Positions 60,030-64,000 of a DNA stretch of 64,000 bases are shown piece after piece. The stretch comes from Lachnospiraceae bacterium (GTDB lineage: Bacteria; Bacillota; Clostridia; Lachnospirales; Lachnospiraceae), in NCBI GenBank assembly GCA_902363555.1, contig CABJAM010000004.1, positions 127,778 to 191,777 of the forward strand. The letters are read 5' to 3'. The notes beneath the pieces are model-generated. The model ran no database searches. It saw nothing but the letters and a program-made list of their open reading frames with translations, and was not told where the DNA came from. Within the stretch, counting starts at the first letter, position 1, and every line of letters begins with the position of its first letter. A program made the translations under genes and the position numbers.

Positions 60030-62834
60030 ATGAAAAAATTAAAAAATATCACCTGCAGCGGGCTTGAAAATCCGCTGGGGCTTGACCGGGAGCATGTCGA
60101 TTTTTCCTGGCAGTTGGATACGGATCAATGTAATATTTATCAAAGAAGCTATGAAATCAATGTATGGGATGAATACGGGCACCCGGTATGGGCCAGCGGT
60201 CCGGTGGACAGTGATCAGTGTCTGTATGTGCCCTATGGCGGAGCAACGTTAAAATCCAGAACTGGATATGAATATCAGATAACGGTGACGGATAATGACG
60301 GATCTGTAATTACTGGCAGAAGAATGACCTTTGAAACGGGCATGGATGTCTGCGACTGGAACGCCAAATGGATCGGCCGACAGATTCCGGAGGATAAGGA
60401 AGCGGGCCCAGACCCGGATGGGGATTATGGTCAGATTCTTGTAGATATGATGCAGGGCCGCGACGTTCATTTCCACCCGGACCGCAAGCTGGAGCCGTGT
60501 AATGTTTATGAGCGTCGGTTTACAATCCCAAAAGAACGAGCCTTAAAAAAGGCACGGATATACATGACCGCTCTTGGAATTTACCAGTTGGTGGTTAATG
60601 GAGAAACACCGGACGATCAGCTTTTTGCTCCGGGTTTTACAAAGTATGAGGAGTATCTGGAATATCAGGTTTATGATGTGACCGGCCTTTTGTACAGCGG
60701 TGAAAACTGTATCCGTGTTACCTTAGCTGACGGCTGGTACAAAGGAAAATTCGGCATATTAGGACTGGGGGAAAGCTATGGGGATGAGCTGGCATTTTTG
60801 ATGGAGCTGGAGCTGACTTATGACGATCATACGAAACAGCATATTTTATCGGATGATTCCTTTTTATATACACAAAGTCCATGGTGTTATGCAGATATCC
60901 TGATCGGCTGCCGGTACGACGCGCGGCTTGAACAAAATGCGTCCATGCAGCCGGAGACGCACGCATTGGCGGGAATGAAAGTAAGCAAACAGCCGGAGGC
61001 GCGCGCACTTGCGGGAACGAACCCGAACCAGTGGCGTCCGGCCCGTATTGTGGATTTTCCGTATACCCCGCTGAAAGCGCCCTGTACCCAGCCGGTACGT
61101 TCAATCATGGAGTTGGCGCCCGCAGCAGTACTTACGTCACCCAAAGGAGAGACGATCATAGATTTCGGCCAGAATCTTGTGGGTGTCATCCGGTTGCGGG
61201 TATCCGGCCCGTCGGGCATTGTAATAAAACTGGAACATTCGGAGGTGCTGAATAAGGACGGTACCTTTGAAAACTTTGTGGACGGCTTTAACCGTGACCA
61301 AACGGATTATTATGTCCTGAAAGGCGCTTATGAGGAAGTATGGCAGCCACAATTTACTTTCCATGGCTTCCGTTATGTGAAGATCAGCGGTTACCCAGGG
61401 GAGGTAAATAAAGAGGATTTTACAGCGATAGTTATCGGCAGTGATTGTCGGATCACCAACGAATTTTATACATCCAATGCTCAGTTGAACCGGCTTCAGG
61501 AAAACATCATGTGGAGCCAGCGGGGAAATCTTTTATCCATCCCTACAGACTGTCCTCAGCGGGAGCGGGCCGGCTGGACCGGCGATGTGTGGGTTTATGG
61601 GGAGACCTGCTGCATCAATCAGGATTGCCATACATTTTTTATAAAATGGCTGCGCAATCTGCGGCTGGAACAGTTCGATAACGGTCTGGTACCCATTGTT
61701 ATCCCATATATCCGGGCTTATGAGGCACTTCAGCTAAAAAGCTTCGGTACGCACACCTCTGCTGGATGGGGGGATGTGATCGTAGCCCTGCCATGGTATT
61801 TGTATGAAATTTATGGCGACCGTCAGGCTCTGGAAGAAAACTTTGAGGCCATGGAAAAATGGATGGCCTACGTCACCCGGGAAGCCGAAAGCGGCGTGAA
61901 GATTAAAGAGGGAACGGACGGAACAAGTGGCTCTGACGTGGACCAGGAAGCTCTGGAGCGTCAGAAATATCTATGGAATACAAATTTTCATTTTGGCGAC
62001 TGGCTCTATCCAAGCTGCCAGAACGAAAACGGCGAGGCCGATATGTTTGCTTCTGCCAATACCACTAAGGAGCTTGTGGCAACAGCAATTTATGCCCATT
62101 CTGCAAATCTCATGGCAAAAATATGCGGCGTGCTTGGTAAGCCGGAACGCAGCAGGTATTATAGTGAGTTGAACACCCATATACGTGAAGCCTTTGACGC
62201 CGAGTACGTCAGTGTTGACGGTGTATTGGAACAGGAGCTTCAAGGGCTGTATGTCATGGCGCTGGCCATGGATATGGTTCCGGAAAAAAAGCGGGGAAAA
62301 ATGGCCGAACGTCTGAATACGCTCATTAAAGAAAATGGTAACTGTCTGGATACCGGATTTATGTCCATTAAATTTCTGATGGATGTGCTGATGGATACTG
62401 GCCATGAGAATACAGCCAAAGCGTTACTTTATCAGAATAAGTGCCCTTCATGGCTGTATGAGGTGGAAAAAGGGGCGACCACGATCTGGGAGACCTGGAA
62501 CAGCATCCGGGAGGATGATACCCGTGGCAGATTCTCCTATAATCATTATGCCTTTGGCTGTATTGGCGATTGGATGTACAGGAATTTACTTGGAATCCGG
62601 CGGTTGGAGCCGGGCTTTAGCAAAGTATTGATCGCACCGAATTTTGATCTTGGGCTGGAATATGCTCAGGGAAAATTTGATTCCGTTTACGGAACGATTG
62701 AAGTGAAATGGAGAAAACGTCCGGACCTGCGGCCGGAGCTTTTTGTAAAGATTCCGGCCAATGTGACGGCGTATATAAAGCTGCCAGGGGAAGTTGTCCG
62801 GGAGATTGGAAACGGCAGCTATACTTTCTCGTAA
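60030..62834 (+). CDS. Alpha-L-rhamnosidase, glycoside hydrolase family 78
   Basis: 934 residues, normal for the family. N-terminal beta domains with TALGIYQLVVNGETPDDQLFAPG-like and VRVTLADGWYKG-like segments, the (alpha/alpha)6 catalytic barrel with TDCPQRERAGWTGDVWVYGE near 512-530, and the C-terminal beta domain (GATTIWETWNSIREDDTRG). It removes terminal rhamnose from plant glycosides or bacterial polysaccharides. No signal peptide, so the substrate is imported or intracellular. An internal duplication, QPETHALAG and QPEARALAG (about 310-333), looks like a recent insertion. AGGAGG precedes the ATG. Confidence 0.93.
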   Translation: MKKLKNITCSGLENPLGLDREHVDFSWQLDTDQCNIYQRSYEINVWDEYGHPVWASGPVDSDQCLYVPYGGATLKSRTGYEYQITVTDNDGSVITGRRMTFETGMDVCDWNAKWIGRQIPEDKEAGPDPDGDYGQILVDMMQGRDVHFHPDRKLEPCNVYERRFTIPKERALKKARIYMTALGIYQLVVNGETPDDQLFAPGFTKYEEYLEYQVYDVTGLLYSGENCIRVTLADGWYKGKFGILGLGESYGDELAFLMELELTYDDHTKQHILSDDSFLYTQSPWCYADILIGCRYDARLEQNASMQPETHALAGMKVSKQPEARALAGTNPNQWRPARIVDFPYTPLKAPCTQPVRSIMELAPAAVLTSPKGETIIDFGQNLVGVIRLRVSGPSGIVIKLEHSEVLNKDGTFENFVDGFNRDQTDYYVLKGAYEEVWQPQFTFHGFRYVKISGYPGEVNKEDFTAIVIGSDCRITNEFYTSNAQLNRLQENIMWSQRGNLLSIPTDCPQRERAGWTGDVWVYGETCCINQDCHTFFIKWLRNLRLEQFDNGLVPIVIPYIRAYEALQLKSFGTHTSAGWGDVIVALPWYLYEIYGDRQALEENFEAMEKWMAYVTREAESGVKIKEGTDGTSGSDVDQEALERQKYLWNTNFHFGDWLYPSCQNENGEADMFASANTTKELVATAIYAHSANLMAKICGVLGKPERSRYYSELNTHIREAFDAEYVSVDGVLEQELQGLYVMALAMDMVPEKKRGKMAERLNTLIKENGNCLDTGFMSIKFLMDVLMDTGHENTAKALLYQNKCPSWLYEVEKGATTIWETWNSIREDDTRGRFSYNHYAFGCIGDWMYRNLLGIRRLEPGFSKVLIAPNFDLGLEYAQGKFDSVYGTIEVKWRKRPDLRPELFVKIPANVTAYIKLPGEVVREIGNGSYTFS

Positions 62835-62852
62835 ATATATGGGCTTTAATTT

Positions 62853-62881
62853 GTAACAGTTTGGACCTTCCGGACGGTTAC
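62853..62881. repeat. 29-nt palindromic element, copy 6
   Basis: GTAACAGTTTGG ... GGACGGTTAC, 29 bases, between the convergent rhamnosidase and histidine kinase genes. Confidence 0.75.
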
Positions 62882-62882
62882 C

Positions 62883-64000
62883 CTAATTCAGAGGCAGCAT
62901 CATGGTTACTGCGGTGCCGCCTCTGTTTTCTATGGTCATCCGGGCACGGCCGTGATAAATATAATCCAGACGTTGACGTATATTTGAAAGACCGATATGC
63001 TTTCCGCGCTCATTGAGCTTCTCCATAAATTCACCGGGCTGGTTCAGAAATGTAAGCGTCGGTTCGGAAATTCCCACACCATTATCGGCAATGCATATGA
63101 TGAAATCTGTGTCTGTTTTATTCATGGTCACAGTGATCGTACCCCGGATAATTCCTGTGTCGGCGTCCATCAGTCCGTGGAACAGACAATTTTCCACAAT
63201 GGGCTGCAAAAGGTTTTTGGGAATATGTTCATTTTTAAGCGTCTCAGGAACATCCCACAACAGCAGGGCTTCATTGTCATAGCGCATACTTTCGATAATC
63301 CAGTACTGGTCCACAATGTCCATTTCCCAGGAGACTGTGTCAGTGACATCGATGGCCCGGACCCGCAGGCAATTTTGCAGGATTTTTGTCAGCGCAGTAT
63401 TTATGGCGATAATCTCCTTTGTCTTACCGCTGCGCGCAAAGGAATTGATTATACTCATGGTATTATAAATAAAATGGGAATCGATCTGGGCAATGAGCAG
63501 GTTGTATTTCATTTTGGATTCTTTTGCTTCATAATCCAGCAGGGCTTCAATATGCTGGTTCAGACTGTCGATCATCTGATTGTATACGTTGCTCAGATCA
63601 CCAATCTCATCATTGGTATGAATGTCTGAATAACTGTTCAGATCACCATGGGCCACGGTTTCCATAATCTGGCTGAGCTCATGGATGGGCCGGATGATCC
63701 GTGATATGGCCGGTATAACAAAAAAGATTGTTAAAATACAGAGGGTCATGCAGAGTAGCAGCGTCATGGCAAAAAGCTCCGTAAACGAAGCATATAGTGT
63801 ACGCCGGTTCATAAACGACACCATATTCCAGCCCGTAGATTCAACGGTATTATAAAAATAATAGCCGCTGCTGTGCTTTTCGTAAGGCTTATAGCTGTAT
63901 ACAAGAGGTGCCTGGCCAGCAGAATCCGCTTTTGCAAAGGCCTCGGTCTGATAAAAAATCTGCCCTTGAAAATCTGTGAGCGCGCTGCCGTTGAAGGTGG
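62883..64000 (-). CDS. YesM-type sensor histidine kinase (partial, 5' end outside window)
   Basis: The frame stays open to the window edge, so the N-terminus is missing; the visible 372 residues include the end of the extracytoplasmic sensor, a membrane span (ELFAMTLLLCMTLCILTIFFVI), a HAMP linker, the phosphoacceptor region QIDSHFIYNTMS (variant of the usual QINPHFLYNT) and the HATPase domain (VENCLFHGLMD, DNGVGIS, GLSNIRQRL). Probably paired with a YesN-type regulator upstream, outside the window, and possibly with the adjacent rhamnosidase as a target. Confidence 0.9.
   Translation of the reverse strand, partial: TFNGSALTDFQGQIFYQTEAFAKADSAGQAPLVYSYKPYEKHSSGYYFYNTVESTGWNMVSFMNRRTLYASFTELFAMTLLLCMTLCILTIFFVIPAISRIIRPIHELSQIMETVAHGDLNSYSDIHTNDEIGDLSNVYNQMIDSLNQHIEALLDYEAKESKMKYNLLIAQIDSHFIYNTMSIINSFARSGKTKEIIAINTALTKILQNCLRVRAIDVTDTVSWEMDIVDQYWIIESMRYDNEALLLWDVPETLKNEHIPKNLLQPIVENCLFHGLMDADTGIIRGTITVTMNKTDTDFIICIADNGVGISEPTLTFLNQPGEFMEKLNERGKHIGLSNIRQRLDYIYHGRARMTIENRGGTAVTMMLPLN

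Noticed and set aside
1..64000. tRNA, rRNA, intact insertion sequences, integrases or phage genes
   Set aside because: None could be recognised on either strand; only an Rpn-type nuclease and repeat elements hint at mobility.

Overview
The window looks like a chromosome segment of a gut-type member of the Clostridia, most likely family Lachnospiraceae. The support is inference from gene content: many Gfo/Idh/MocA dehydrogenases and TIM-barrel sugar isomerases, YesM/YesN two-component pairs, LacI, RpiR and AraC regulators, several sugar-type ABC importers, Rpn/YhgA-like nucleases, strong AGGAGG ribosome sites and TTGACA/TATAAT promoters with 17-bp spacers. I see no rRNA, tRNA, CRISPR array, intact insertion sequence or phage module.

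Layout. 1-1975: a heterodimeric ABC exporter (first half cut by the window edge). 2115-5292 (minus): a zinc-ribbon DUF3160-type protein and a small membrane protein. 5586-10153: sugar isomerase, dehydrogenase and solute-binding lipoprotein, with an RpiR regulator on the other strand. 11207-24876: an unbroken run of ten co-directional genes forming a Ser/Thr phosphorylation system: five FHA proteins, three zinc-ribbon Ser/Thr kinases, two PP2C phosphatases, a VWA receptor, a PrsW-type membrane protease and two beta-lactamase-fold ectodomains. 25138-30929: an Rpn-type nuclease, then sugar catabolism genes around a divergent promoter pair carrying LacI-type operators. 31316-40526: a YesM/YesN system, an SsuABC/TauABC-like importer with two different permeases and two different ATPases, and a sulfatase. 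40881-42959 (minus): a double-sensor LacI regulator whose own promoter carries the same operator core as 28.6-28.9 kb. 43253-47454: an AAA/PD-(D/E)XK protein, purA and a metallo-beta-lactamase-fold hydrolase. 47480-53352: three tandem paralogous solute-binding lipoproteins, the relic of a fourth, and two permeases. 53472-64000: deoC, an AIM24-like protein, a small membrane protein, a sugar isomerase, an AraC regulator, azlCD, a MATE exporter, a GH78 rhamnosidase and a histidine kinase cut by the window edge.

The strongest candidate for an undescribed system is the 11.2-24.9 kb operon. Its proteins share one plan: an ectodomain outside (dead trypsin fold, VWA, or penicillin-recognising fold), one membrane span, and an FHA or kinase domain inside, with cytosolic PP2C and FHA-scaffold partners. 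Two of the ectodomains have lost catalytic residues, which suggests ligand sensing rather than catalysis.

The intergenic DNA carries several repeat families: a 29-nt near-palindrome in six places, an 83-bp multi-hairpin repeat with compensatory base changes, a 64-bp unit repeated three times upstream of a histidine kinase, and a 317-bp inverted repeat between two convergent genes. All family names come from motif recognition by eye, without database searches.
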